From assembly GCF_002775205.1 (NCBI RefSeq), contig NC_036454.1, positions 8,313,882-8,377,881 on the forward strand: 64,000 bases of DNA, read 5' to 3'. The stretch's first letter is position 1. Every line of letters begins with the position of its first letter. A model generated the notes under the pieces. The model was not told the origin of the DNA. It saw only the letters and a program-made list of their open reading frames with translations, and searched no databases. This document shows, piece after piece, positions 33,571 to 45,419 of the stretch. A program made the position numbers and the translations under genes. This stretch comes from Xiphophorus maculatus (taxonomy: Eukaryota > Chordata > Actinopteri > Cyprinodontiformes > Poeciliidae).

Positions 33571-35439
33571 TACAAGAAGTCAATGTCTTCTGAAGTCTGT
33601 TTTGGTTTTAAGTGAAAGCTGTTTGAGTTGAAGTTGTTTCAGTTGTTTTAATCGTCGTATTTTTTAGGTAATCGACTGGGAATCGAAACACTTTTTCAAC
33701 GAGAAGTGGCTCAAAGTTCCTCCATAGTGGTGAAAATGTGGCTGGAAGTTGTTGCTGTCAAGAGTGGGACTGCAAATTATGTTTATGGGTCGATTATTAA
33801 TCACAAAAGCCCGGGTTGGTTTGGACAGCGCTGTTTTTTTTAATCAATAAAATTATTTGAAAAACTACAGATTCACTGACATTAATGATGTCTGAAATAT
33901 TTAATGGTGACTAAAAAACAAAAACTGGAAACATCTGGTCGAGGAAAACCTTTTTATATAAACACACCTGTAGTAATATTTTAACAAATGTCCCTTACAG
34001 TGTTGCACCTTGATAACAACGAGCCAAAATTACACAAAAATCCTGTTAAATGCTACAAAAACCAAGTAAATAATCATGTTTTATGCACCACTTTTACTGG
34101 CACCTTTAGGAAAGACATGAAGAAACTCTTAAAATAAATTCAGCTTTTGCTGCAGTAGCATAAGCTCTCACTGAAAAATGGATGCAGTTTTTTGACGATG
34201 ATTTTACTTTCTTTGACCTGCTTAGTGATACTTCTGCTTGTTTTTTGAAGAACATATTTACATGTATCAGTTTCCTTTTACTGGAGTGATCTTCAGACAT
34301 TGGGTTAATTTAAACTGCATGTTCTCTTATCTTTCCTGTTTTGAATACAGGCTTGGAGAAATGGGCTTCAGAAAAAACAAAAACAAGTTCAGATAAATTT
34401 ATGATCAGTCCTCAAAAGTATCAAATAAGAAATAATTTCACAAATTATTAGGTCCTGAAGCACTGAACAGATTCAGCTATTTACTGCAATCAGTCTGATA
34501 AAAAAAAATGTTTTATTGTCACAGTAAAATCAGTGAGGATGCAGAAGAGTAGCAATGTGTAGATTTAGTTAATACATAGATAAGAAAAACATCCCAGAAA
34601 TCACCGATAGTAAATGCTGCCTTTGCAGATCTGCTTGTAGCAGAAACTGTCCACTATTCACTCCTCCCAGTTGTCAACTGTTTTAAAAATAAATAGAGCC
34701 GTGTTCAGTCTGCGTTCCTAACAGTTTTATCTGCAAATCAGGCTCTTACATTTGCATCAATGAAACTAAAGTCCAGGAAACGATCAGCATGAATGTCGCC
34801 AGTGAAGGTAAACATGAAGTGAGGCTACTTTTTCTTAAATGAGGAACCAGAAATGTTTTTTTTTTATTTTCATTTTAATGGTGCGGCATTGCATTGAAAT
34901 ATTTACATTAAATTAATGTTTGAAGCTTTATGTTGTTGTATTTACATACCAAATACTTCACAACTTTTTTAGAGACACTTAAAATTAAAAAAACTTCCTT
35001 AAATATTTTGTAGTTACTTTTCCTTTTATGTTATTTAAACACTAGAGGGCGCTCCTTTGCTGGATAATTGCATGTAGCAGCATTTCTAATAAGTAGAGGA
35101 ATTATGTTGACATCCTAATTAAACTGTCTCTTTCCTCATTTCTGGGTTTTAACTATGCACATACTCAAACTTGAATAAACAATATTCTGCAATGTAAGTT
35201 TCCTTTAATTACTTACAGACTGAATCACATAATCTGGATCCATCTGAGATCTTAATCAAGAATCTGCCTGTTGCAAAGCAGATTGGCTAACAATTACACT
35301 GTCATACAGTCAGAAATATTTAAGAATATAAAAGTTATGTGTGTTTTAAAGTTTCAAGAAGTTGCTACTGAGTTTTCCTGACATATTTGGAAACTTTTTA
35401 CATCAATTTTGAAAATATCAATTGGCGGATAAACTTATA
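33571..35439. other. intergenic stretch, nothing recognised
   Basis: AT-rich DNA with scattered short ORFs lacking codon structure or a recognisable product. A stretch near 34130-34160 (TTTTGCTGCAGTAGCAT) hints at a decayed repeat. No gene, RNA or regulatory signal can be supported. Confidence 0.4.
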
Positions 35440-35657
35440 TTTTAAAATGGGGGAAAGGTCTTATTTTAAGTGAAGTAGTCTGCCAGTGGGACAAGTACAT
35501 TTTCATCAATAATAAGGAATTATTTACTTAAAACAAGCTTCTATAACTTACTGAAAAGTTACTTTTAAGTTAGCTATTTCTTATTTCGAGTGTACCAAGA
35601 TATTTGCTCTAGAAACTAGACCAAAAATACTTGGTAACATTTTGTGTTTTTCTAGTG
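35440..35657. mobile_element. palindromic foldback element, copy 3 (right part)
   Basis: Contains CTGCCAGTGGGACAAGTAC, TTACTTAAAACAAGCTTC, GAAAAGTTACTTTTAAGTTAG and AAACTAGACCAAAAATACTTGG, ending GTGTTTTTCTAGTG. The left arm is mostly absent. Confidence 0.7.
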
Positions 35658-35929
35658 ATAGTTAATTTCTATTGTTTGTATCTCCAAAGTTTGGTGCTGG
35701 AAAAGTTTGAAAACTTACCTTGAAAATGCTTGAAAACTGCTTGAACTTTATTCTGGGAAAAGTATACAAACCCTGTTTAAGCCTTTGAAGCATAAAGAGA
35801 AATATTAGTTCACATTACAAGTATTTATTTTCATGTTTCATCCTGCTTGACTCGTATTTTACCAGGATGGACGTTTAATTTGCTCCTCATTAAGTGTACA
35901 TGTAATTCGGATAGATTCTGGATGAAGGC

Positions 35930-36180
35930 AGACGAACTGCAGCTCCGTAGAGCTTGTTGTTGACTGGATGTAATCACATGGCGTTCCCTTCAGGGGACAT
36001 GAATTAGTTAATTAGCCTCAGTTCAGGTCCCCGGACTCTCCTGCTGCTCAAACACCAGGGGAAGCTCTGCTGGGACAGAGAGACGACTGTTTCCTCTTCT
36101 TCACCCCTATTTATAGCTACAAGTTAACGCAGTAAAGCATGTCAGTGAAGTCAGTGGACTGCTTCATTTGATGCTTAAAC
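35930..36180. promoter_or_regulatory. unique-looking segment with a MEF2 consensus site
   Basis: In a repeat-rich desert, this block is more GC-balanced and holds CTATTTATAG (36107-36116), an exact MEF2 consensus, plus TTAATTAG homeodomain-type sites near 36010. It could be an enhancer. That is inference from motif content only. Confidence 0.2.
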
Positions 36181-36696
36181 TGTCTGCCAACAACACGGCC
36201 GACTTGAACGCAGCCAGAAAATATTGATCGTTCAAAATATATTTTTCCCTTCAGTCTGTGAGATTCTGTTGTTAATGGATCAGTTAAATGATGTTAGCAT
36301 TTTAAGTAAGCAGATGTTTTTGAAGCTCTATTAAGGATCATTAGTTTGTTTGTATTTTTAAAAAAGGTCACGAAGTGGTACAGAATGTCTTATGAGTGGC
36401 GCGTAGACACGTTCATAATCTAATGAACTCAAAGCAGTATGTTGAGCAGACTGCTGGGGACTTTCAAAAGAATTCATGCTGCTCGAAACTTTTCACATTT
36501 CTTCACGTTACAACTACCAACATAAAGTAGTACAAAACTGTGAAATGGAATACTTTTTTTTTTTTTATCAATATCTGCTTTTAAAACTCCCTGCAGTTTC
36601 AAAAGCAGATATTTTGGGTGTGTGTCTGTCTAATTTGCAGATCTAGACATCCCTGAAAGCAAAGCCCCAAAAACTTTGGGCATTTCTGTCAAATTA

Positions 36697-37385
36697 AAAA
36701 CAGGATTTATTATGCAAAATTCCCATTTTGCCTGTTTTTGTGCTTCTATTCGGGTTTCTACTGCTACTAAAAACAAACACCCAAACATGTTTTTGCAATG
36801 AGTAAATATTTTTCTGGTGTCTGGAAAATGTCACATTTCAAATACCTCAGGAATTTAACATCACAAATTAGCAGACACTGCCCCTCACCTAGCAACCGCA
36901 GCAAAGACAAGCCTGTTACCTAGCAACCTGATCGGAGCGCCGCGTGCCACCTAGTAACCCAAACTGAGTTTCAGTTTGGTCAACTGATTTTGCTTATGTA
37001 CAATGGCTGCTGGAAAAGACAACTGGTTCAGCAACAGCAAGAACCAGTTGCTGCATTCTTGCTGGTTGTGCAGGAGGCTCTACTTCTGCTTTTCAGAGAT
37101 GTACGGTTGTATATATGCACATCTGTTTGAAGCCATTTTCACGTGCGACTGTTAATGTTGAGTTGGAGAGGTTGAACAGCAGCAACTTATTTTGATTTAA
37201 AATGACAAGACGCACTAAAACAACTCATTCTGAATGGAGATCAAAATAGGCAGAACTGACCAGATTAAAATCTCATCGTCCAGGAGTGATTTTGTGCAAA
37301 ATATGTAATGAACATGTTTTGTATAGACGATAGGTTTATCCTAACCTGTTCTAGGAAGGTTAACAGATCACCTTTAATGTAAGTC
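36697..37385. repeat. longest copy of the GTTACCTAGCAAC repeat family
   Basis: A block of about 690 bases begins near GGATTTATTATGCAAAATTCCC and ends near CAGATCACCTTTAATG. Parts recur at 7640-7990, 32284-32570, 40730-41370, 44440-44705 and 59275-59570. Other shared pieces are TTTTCTGGTGTCTGGAAAAT, CACCTAGCAACC, TGTACAATGGCTGCTGG and GTGCAGGAGGCTCTACTTC. Its ends were not defined. Probably a non-autonomous DNA element. Confidence 0.6.
36915..36927 (+). promoter_or_regulatory. RFX X-box motif in a repeat
   Basis: GTTACCTAGCAAC, with weaker relatives CTCACCTAGCAAC just before it and GCCACCTAGTAAC just after it. Motif match only. Confidence 0.35.
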
Positions 37386-38815
37386 ATCTTCCCTTAAAGG
37401 TGACTTTATTAATGACGTTGTGTTTTTACGGTGATTGTTCTTCAGGAAACTGAACCTCAGGCTCAAACCTTTTCTCGCCTCTAAAACATTTTCTTCAGAA
37501 TCTTCTGCATATTTATTTTATCTGTCATCTTTTCAACAATTCGGTTAGCGCTTGGTCTTGCCGTTTAAATACAATAAAAGAAGCCTTTTCAGGATTATTC
37601 TGTTATTTCAGCTTTCGCCCTGAAGAGTCTTCTGAAGGAGTGATCTGCATTTAGACCTTTATATTCGTCATTGTCTTTTGTGAGACAAAGTTATGATTTC
37701 TGATGAGAAAACATTGCATACCTTTCTCCATGCCACACCTTCCCTTCCTTGTGAGAAGGATTTCCTTCTCAAGCATCCTGGCTTACAAATATTGAAACAC
37801 GACACGCATGTCATTGATCATTGTCTGTAAACTGGTTTCTAAGTGGCTGCGCCGACATGGCCTGACTTTAACAAGTTCAGCCCCCTTGGAAAAAAGCTAA
37901 ATCTGGGAGTAAACATTAGGATGTGGACAATCATATCTACTCTATAGCTGGCATGCAAACTTTGGGACATTGCGTTGGTTGAAGGGTTCTTAATGTGATC
38001 GGCACTTAGATAAAATGTTGACACATTTTTGACAACTTCCCTGTTTCTATAAACAAAACAAAAAATAAAGCAGAAATAAAAGGTCCAGTTTAATTTGATC
38101 TGATTTTGTGTCATTCAAAAATGTATTAGAAGAAATAAGAAATCGCTTTTGATTGTTTGCTTATTTACTTTCAGACACATGGAATGGAATAAAAATAAAC
38201 AAGCGAAAAACAACGAAACCACATTAATTTTCCTCTAGAGACTTTCCATCAGCAGCACACGGACAATTGGAGGAACCTGTCGAGTTACACAGGAAATGTT
38301 TTTGTTTACAGTAAAATCAGAGACTTTGGTACCAAGAGGACTTTCCACCCGAAAGGACTTTATTGCCACTTATAACAATGATTAGGATGTTGAGCAATCA
38401 TAGAAAACAATACGCCGAGAAGGATGTGCAGCTCTGCCGATGCACTTGTCATAATGAAGCCAATACAAATATGACCTTGTCTGTACTTCAGGATTTCTGC
38501 TTTAGATGCTTTGTTGAAATTAAAATAACAGAATATCATCATTCTCAGTCAAGCGTCTCACTGTTTTCATGTGCTAAATGCGGTGCTTTGAAGGGGTTGC
38601 TCTGCGGTGGGCTTTCTTCTTGGACTCAGTGTGTATAAAAATAGATACTTGCTGGTTTTTGATTTAAGTCTCATCTCAAATGTACAGGAACAAACAACAA
38701 AATATCAAATAAATATGAAGTAGAATTGGAAAAACTGCCTGTTAAAATGCCTAAATAGTTTCTAAAGCCATCTTTAGCAGAAATAACTTGACTCAATTCT
38801 CTCACATCTTTATTG
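37386..38815. other. intergenic stretch, nothing firmly recognised
   Basis: Less repetitive than its neighbours. The ORF at 38363-38638 (91 residues, Cys-rich in parts) has no recognised family and lacks obvious splice or promoter context, so I do not call it a gene. The segment 38220-38420 looks unique and could be a conserved element, but I cannot test that. Confidence 0.35.
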
Positions 38816-39208
38816 CACTGCAAGAAATACAACATTATACCAAGTATTTTTGATCTATAGTGCAAATATCTTTGTATGCATTAAATAAGTCAAAATTAAC
38901 TCATAAGTAACTTTCCAGCAATAAATAGGAGCTTGTTTCAGGTCAGTAATTCCTTAATGTTGATGAAAAAGTTTCATTGTTTCACTTAAAAATGGGAAAA
39001 TGTAATAAGTGAAAAAATCTGCCAATAGAGCAATGGTATTTAAAAAAAACAAAAAACAATATTAAGGGATTGTTTATTAAAAACAAGCTCCTCTGCTGTT
39101 TTTGAAAAGTTACTTGTTGGTTAATTTTTCCTTATTTCAAGCGTACTAAGATATTTGCTCTAGAAACTAAACCAAAAATACTTGGTAATATTTTGTGGTT
39201 TTGCAGTG
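38816..39208. mobile_element. palindromic foldback element, copy 4
   Basis: Starts CACTGCAAGAAATACAACATT and ends TTTTGTGGTTTTGCAGTG. Internal pieces match the copy at 30632-30996, including AGGAGCTTGTTTCAGGTCAG and TTGCTCTAGAAACTAAACC. More diverged at the left end. Confidence 0.75.
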
Positions 39209-40164
39209 TAGGGCATATTTACAGACAAAGGAGGAGTTTTTTGTATCTTAAATTAAAAATGTATACATTTCTGTACAGTTTTAACTTAATTACTGCTCCC
39301 AGTATGTTGTTTTTTTAGCAAATGGTCTTTTATTTAGTTTGTACTCCAGTTATTTACTTGACAGTAATTTTAATAATTGATTCTTCATAATTATTCCAAT
39401 TAACGTTTCAATTCTACTCATGTGCAAAATCAGACATTCTTTTACAATATGCTTCACTTATGTGGATCGCATTTTATTATTGGTTTTAGTTTAGTTGTAG
39501 AGTTTCTCTGTTATTCTTGTTCACAGGTTTCTCCACCTTTGTCATTCTGACCAAATTCATGTTGTTTGGAGAACCCTGAACGAAATTCAGTTCAGTCATT
39601 TCCCAAAACAAATATAAGTGATGCATACACTACCTTTTAACTAACTTTTTTTGTGCAGATCTTGGAAGAAAACCCGTAATAAAGATCCTCTTGAGATGGA
39701 TTTATCAAATTATACGTAATCCACAGAGCATACATTGTTGCGCAGCTCTGCTCTGAACTTAGGGTCAACCCACACCCAACATTAAAATAAAAAATAGCTG
39801 TTTTAGCATGTTTTCTGAAAATGTCACAGAGGTCATTGAGATTATTTTGGTGCCCTTTTTTAACCAGGTGTGACAGCGGTGGCTCCTTGACTTCTTAAAT
39901 TAACACTTTGATGCTCCTGTAGGGAACAATGACTCTGTTTCCACATAGGGAACACTTTGCCTCAATGGTGGGAAACAGACCACACCTAGCCAGACAAAGG
40001 AATGCTGCGGCTGATCAATCACTTAACTGCTGTTGGTGTAAATAAACTTTAAAGTTGTAGTACTTTTCTCTGGAATAAGTATGGATGACATTCTTTTGGC
40101 AGGCTCACTCTTTAATTGTTATTTAATTACTGTGCATTTCGAATGCCACGCGTTTGTCAAATGT

Positions 40165-40725
40165 AGGGCTTGACAATATGACTGAAAGACATATCATGAT
40201 ATAAGTGTTTCATATCAGTCAATATTGATAATTATTGATTTTTTTAATGTCTTAAATACTGCCAAAATGAAGCCTAGGCGCAAATTCAAACTGGAAGACT
40301 CTTTTATCCCCACCGGGACCCGTTAATTGAAGCGACCTGCCCACAATCGTCGACCTATCAACGCCGGACCAAGCCAAGTCACGTCCAATCACCGACCAAG
40401 TCCCAGCTGATAAGGACCTTCATTCATGGCGTCCTTCGCTCTACAGCCGAGCTCAACCCACCACCACCCCTTCTCCTCCATTCGCCCGGTCCTGAGGCCC
40501 GCACCCTTCTTCAACCTCCACCACCAGTGCCGGGCCCTGGGGGATGACGTTCCTAACAGCATCGGGGATGCTCATCTGAAGCCTATCGCTAACGCTGCGA
40601 TAACCGTTATCCCCAGCCGGGGCCCGAGCGCCAAAGACTTTAAATTCTGTTTGTCAATAAACTCTTCTAATTGTCTTCTCATCTCCGTCTGAGTCTCTCC
40701 AGATTGAACTGGTGTTGTGACATTT
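40165..40725. mobile_element. repeat fragment with a GC-rich, LTR-like insertion
   Basis: 40165-40268 is the reverse of part of the element at 25022-25535 (ACATATCATGATATAAGTG, TCAATATTGATAATTATTG, TAAATACTGCCA). It is followed abruptly by about 450 bases of GC-rich DNA up to GAACTGGTGTTGTGACA near 40725. That block begins TGAAGCC, carries AATAAA at 40656-40661 followed by CTCTTCTAATTG and CCGTCTGAGTCTCTCC, and ends in CA. This looks like the R-U5 end of a solo LTR. The 88-residue ORF in it is Pro/His-rich and unlikely to be a gene. Confidence 0.4.
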
Positions 40726-40729
40726 TCTG

Positions 40730-41370
40730 CATTACTCTGTGCATTTCCTACTTCAAGCATTAGTAGAGCCTCCTGCACAACCAACAAGAATACAGTAAAT
40801 GGTCTCTGGGAGGTAAATCAACAACGACTTAGAATTTAGAGTTGCTTAAGAAACTTTAAAAATGAAACATTGATAAACATTCTGATATATAATAACACCA
40901 CCAGACAAAATGTTATGCTTCAGTTGTTGACTGTGTCTCCTTTGGCTGTATTTTTATAAAGCACTTTGAACTGCCCTGTTGCTGAAATGTGCTGTGCAAA
41001 TAAACTTGATTGATTGATTAATTGAATGAAACACTTGTCTTTTCCAACAGCCATTGTACTGCTGCTGACCAAATGTTCTGGAGTTCTGTTGGGATTGCTA
41101 GAGAATGGGCAGAATTCCACTGGGATTGCTAGGTAACGGGCGGAATTCCACTGGGGTTGCTAGGTAACAGCTCAATGCCTTTCAACTTAACAATCAGTAG
41201 GTTTTTTTGAAACGGTTCCTTTTCCAGACACCAAAAAACATTAAAAAATAAAACAAAATAAGTTAATAAGTAAATTTTTCAAGAGTTTAGGATGTTTTTA
41301 GAAGCACTCAAAATATAAAAACGTTCAAAATGTGAATTTTGCACAATGGGGCCCATTTAAAAGTGAAAAG
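40730..41370 (-). repeat. GTTACCTAGCAAC repeat family, minus-oriented copy with LINE tail
   Basis: Minus orientation of the unit at 36697-37385: GAGCCTCCTGCACAACC, CTTTTCCAACAGCCATTGTAC, ATTGCTAGGTAACGGGCGGAATTCC, CAGACACCAAAAAACATT and GCACAATGGGGCCCATT. A LINE tail (AAGCACTTTGAACTGCCCTG to AATAAACTTGATTGATTG, 40960-41025) interrupts it. Confidence 0.6.
41125..41168 (-). promoter_or_regulatory. two X-box-like motifs in a repeat
   Basis: GTTGCTAGGTAAC at 41156-41168 is a perfect X-box in reverse. ATTGCTAGGTAAC at 41125-41137 differs by one base. Motif match only. Confidence 0.35.
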
Positions 41371-41539
41371 GTTTCGCCTTTATCTCAGGCTCACCTTTGG
41401 AGTTATGGTATTGCTTTACATCTCTTTTGTCTGCTCCAGTACACAAAGTTTCAGTCACTGAGTTTCTGTCTCTGGAGAACAAAGAATGGGCTAACATTGA
41501 AATAAATTTAGTTTAGTGTCCTCTTACTGCTCTCTGTTA

Positions 41540-41800
41540 ATGGCTCAGTTTGTATGAATCACCTCTGGCGAAAAGGCTTCCCCCTCCTCACCAGTCTCCA
41601 TGCCTATATATCAGGGCTGTGCCTTCACAAAGAGGGCGTCTGGGTCGGGAGTGCTGTGACTCAACGCTCGGTACCAGGCTGCGCCGGGGAGCGAGCCTGA
41701 CACCGGCCTGCGTGCCGAACATCACGGCACAAAGAGTTAAGGCTGTTTCTTCAGAGCAGATGTAAGGAGAGAGCTGGAGAGGAGGAGAGATGAAGTCATG
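41540..41800 (+). promoter_or_regulatory. orphan GC-rich patch with TATA box and possible donor
   Basis: CCTATATATCAG (41601-41612) resembles a TATA box. About 150 bases of CpG-rich sequence follow (GTCGGGAGTGC, GCGCCGGGGAGCG), ending CAGAGCAGAT followed by GTAAGG, a good splice donor. No recognisable protein is encoded. It could be a promoter and first exon of a non-coding RNA, or part of an unrecognised repeat. Confidence 0.3.
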
Positions 41801-42179
41801 TGTTTGGTTTTTACATTTCTCTAACTCGTACATTTAGGACTGTTGCTGTCTTGTAGGAATTAGCTCTCCTCCTGACTTAAGAAATTACCTCACTTAGATC
41901 GATCACCACGTGATTTATGAGGAACAGGATTACCAGACGGTTAAGTCCTCAACTAAAAAGAAATGTCACTAAAACAGTTTTTGATCTGAATTAATGCTGC
42001 TACACTGTTGGCTGTTTTATTTCTATTTTGTAAATTGCTATATCTGTGTGTCTGTAATTATGTGATATGATGTTGGATATTTGAATGTTTTTTATGTTCT
42101 GCAGAACAGAAATTATGCTGAGTAAGCCCCAATTTATTTTTAATATATTTTTTAAAGTAAATACATATTTTTATTTGGT

Positions 42180-42408
42180 GACAAAGTTTTAGTTCCACTA
42201 GCAGATTATTTCAAAATGTCTTGTTACAAATGAAATAATCTGCAGTGGAACCAGAACTTCTTTATCTATATTAATTAATTATTGACTGAAAACAGGCTAG
42301 TATGTCTTCTGAAATGTTACTTGAAAGTTAGTTTTGTCTTCAAATGTACAAAATGTTTGTGCCAGAAACTAGATAAAAATACCTGGTAAGATTTTATGTT
42401 TTTCAGTG
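42180..42408. mobile_element. palindromic foldback element, copy 5 (decayed)
   Basis: Contains TTAGTTCCACTAGCAGATTATTTC and its inverted partner GAAATAATCTGCAGTGGAACCAG around a short centre, then GAAAGTTAGTTTTGTCTTC and CCTGGTAAGATTTTATGTTTTTCAGTG. Confidence 0.65.
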
Positions 42409-42475
42409 AACAAGATTCCTTCTAAAGCCTTTTTCTTTATCTCCTTGCAACCTGATCCATTGTTTTCACTATTTA

Positions 42476-42570
42476 CTGTGTGAGTGTGTGTGGGGGGTAG
42501 GGTGTGTGTGTGTGTGTGAGTGTGTGTGGGGGCTGGGGTGTGTGTGTGTGTGTGTGAGTGTGTGTGGTGC
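42476..42570 (+). repeat. GT-rich microsatellite
   Basis: Interrupted GTGTGTGTG runs with GGGG spacers. The minus-strand HTHT-repeat ORF over it is an artefact. Confidence 0.95.
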
Positions 42571-42745
42571 CATTGTCTGAAAAATATCTCAAACATGTGG
42601 GCAGCATGCGGACATCCTCTGAGACCCCTGGTGGGTGGGTAGAGATGATGAAATTTACGTCACCCAGGCTTTGCCATCAAGTGGCCAGTAGAACAGACTG
42701 GGTGTAGGGACACCATCCTCTGCTTGGGCGTTCAGGGTAGAACCA

Positions 42746-43587
42746 AGGCTACGTTCACACAGCAGGTGAATGCAATCCAAATCTGAACTTTTCCAGCCAA
42801 TTCCCGATCTTTTCACACCAAAAAAATTCCAATTTGTGCCACTTCCATATGTGGAGTTAATTCAGATACACCTGATAGTTTTCAAAATGACTGCAGTCTG
42901 AATGTCGCATTTTATCCAACTTTTATGTCATTGATGTGACATGCATCAAAATTCTGCACCAGAAAAAGATAGGCGATGGAAATGTGGACAGATACAACAG
43001 CTTACAATTATAATATAAATTTATGAAAGAAGTCTGTCAGTGAAGTGCATCACATCACAATCCCACCACCCTTGGCTCTAACTACACATCCAGACTGCTA
43101 TGCAGAAAATGCAGTAAATGCGCCACAAAAGGTAATTTTCTATCAGTTGTGCTTTCTTTTTATTTGCTTCATTGTGTGTTGGTATGATCTTGTGACAATC
43201 CTGCTGGCTCCCATTGCTGAATAAACTTTAAAAGCAATTTTATTTTTATCTGTTTTATAGTTTATTAGACAGGAACAGACACAAGAAACATGGATCAAGA
43301 CAAGCTAATGCCTGCAGCACAGTGTAAATAACCACAGCTAATTCAAAACAACCTTTAACAGTCCATAAACGACAGCGTCCATTACTACTTCCGTAAACAA
43401 TGCGCTGCTTTGTGACGTCAACGTTCTTCTTCTGCGCATGCGGGTCGCTTTGCGGTCGTAAACCTTTCACACAGAAGTCTGATCGCGGTTGGGTTTAATT
43501 AGTGGCGTGATCGATTATGCATAGAAAATCGGATTTTAGTGGAAAATCGTAATTAAGAATCAAGATCTGCAGCGTGAACTTGGCCTA
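42746..43587. mobile_element. 840-bp non-autonomous DNA element with GTTCACAC-type ends
   Basis: Left AGGCTACGTTCACACAGCAGG and right CTGCAGCGTGAACTTGGCCT are inverted copies. Just inside are GATCTTTTCACACC on the left and AAATCGTAATTAAGAATCAAGATC on the right. The inside has CpG-rich sequence (TCTGCGCATGCGGGTCGC) but no transposase. This end sequence is typical of teleost hAT-type MITEs. Confidence 0.65.
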
Positions 43588-44439
43588 AGCTGGTTAGGGT
43601 GCCGTACCAGGTGCCACTTTTGGGACTTTTTTCCTGGGTGATCTTGAATTCAGTAGATCCTCATTGTCGACACTACCAGGAATTTCTGGCTTTCATTCCT
43701 TCACCTGACCTTAGAAAGATAGGAGAAAACGGGTGGATAGGTTGATGAAATATTCTGCTCAGACATGCTTTTTTTTTTACACATTGCGACATTTAAAATT
43801 TCCTCCCATTTCTTATCATCGCTGCTGATGCTGTCACTTGTTTACTGGAGTTGACTAACCTGTGGTAAAGTAAGTCACTGAACATGAACTGCAGAAGCTC
43901 ACACCTCCCTACATGACGACTACATGCTGACTCTGCAGTTAAGATCTGTGAGATAAGATTGTTGTAAGACACAGATCTGAAAGAAACTCTGTTTATTTCT
44001 GGTTCCTGAGAGCAAAGTGGCCTTTGTAAGTCTCAAAAATAAAAGGTTTGACATTAGCAGAGCTCTTCCAAGTTCTGGTCATCCTGCCACACAATTTGAG
44101 AGAAAAGGCCCATAAAGAGGGAGCTGACAAAGACCTGGAGCTTGGAGGTGGGACTGTTTCAGAAAAACTGCAGGCCTTCAAAGATCTGAGTTTTATACTC
44201 TAATCGCTCTGACTTCAGCTGGTGGCTTGATTTTATTTTTTTTGTTCCCCAGCAATTGGAAGTGCATTGGTCAACCAATTACTGCAGAGAAAAACAAACA
44301 CCCGACATTTTAAACTAATAAAACTGAATCTATGATCAAATTTATAAGGCTGCTGGCTACGGTGCATCCTGAGACCCAAACTCCTCCTACAAGAAAAGCA
44401 CCAGTAATTGATATTCACAATCACAATAGCAAGGTATAA
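43588..44439. other. intergenic stretch, nothing recognised
   Basis: Moderately AT-rich DNA with short unsupported ORFs. No repeat family member with clear ends and no gene signal. Confidence 0.35.
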
Positions 44440-44705
44440 ATATTAAAGGTGACCTTTAATTGAGGAGGTTCGGATAGTGTACAGGTGATACCAAACGTGT
44501 TCATCCTACTGTGGATGGGTAATGGCGCAGTCCCTGTTGAATGTGACGTTACACTCAGCTCATTTTCCAAACACCAAAAGACAATAACTTATTGTCAAAA
44601 ACAGCTGGGTGTTTTTTAAGGATTTTGAGGTTTTTAAAAGCAGTAGAGATACAAATGGAAGTAAAAAAAAATTTGCAAAATGTGAATTTTGCGCAATAAG
44701 TCCTC
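44440..44705 (-). repeat. GTTACCTAGCAAC repeat family, minus copy without intact X-box
   Basis: Matches the reverse of 36697-36880: CATTTTCCAAACACCAAAAGAC, AAACAGCTGGGTGTTTTTTAAGG, AAAAGCAGTAGAGATACAAATGG, ATGTGAATTTTGCGCAATAAG. The X-box position reads GATGGGTAATGG and has decayed. Confidence 0.55.
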
Positions 44706-44923
44706 TGTAAACCGCTCTCCAAACCTTTTAACCCAACCTTGATTACACTGACTTTACATTACAACACCAACCAAGCAGCACAGTTTTTAAAGCTGCCCGA
44801 ATGTAACAAAGTAAGCAAAGCATACAAGTTACTCATCTAACTGCATGCATCACTCCATGACAGTTTCTATTACTATATAAGCTTGTACAAAGTCATATAC
44901 TGTAAGTATGCATTTAAATCAGT

Positions 44924-45350
44924 CATGTCCAAACTTTTTGCACCGTGGACCAAAATATGGGCCAAGATATCATTATTAGTTTATTCCTAGCAACATAAAT
45001 GAGAAAGTCTTTGAAAAGCCTTCACTGGATTTGGCCCATTTTAATTACTGGTGTGACTAAGTTAAATGAAGTTCATGGGGACGGAGACTTTTTGTGTTTT
45101 TGTTTGTAGAGGTTTTCAATGACAAACTTTATTTCGTAAATAGAAAGTTTGAGGTACAACAGGTGCTTTTCTTTTACTAACCATGTTTTTCTGCTTTCAT
45201 TTCAATATCATACTAAGTAGGGCCACTAATCACCAACAACCTTTTTACTCAAAAAAACACTTAGACCATTTCTAAACTGCATCCAGGGGCCACACAAAAC
45301 TACTCCTAGGGCCGCAACTGGCCCCCAGGCCGCACATTGGAGACCTCTTA
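44924..45350. mobile_element. hAT-like short element, about 425 bp
   Basis: Left CATGTCCAAACTTTTTGCACC..GGACCAAAATATGGGCC and right GGCCGCAACTGGCCCCCAGGCCGCACATTGGAGACCTC have related inverted ends. Such a pair is characteristic of non-autonomous hAT copies in vertebrates. No transposase. Confidence 0.5.
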
Positions 45351-45419
45351 TATAAATGTTTTGCTTTTATCATAAATTTATACATGTGTGTTACTAAAAC
45401 CTGAAACATGCTAAACATC

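Noticed and set aside
40426..40692. 88-residue Pro/His-rich ORF
   Set aside because: It lies in the LTR-like GC-rich insertion and runs into its AATAAA region.
42369..42596. HTHT-rich minus-strand ORF
   Set aside because: Translation of a GT microsatellite.
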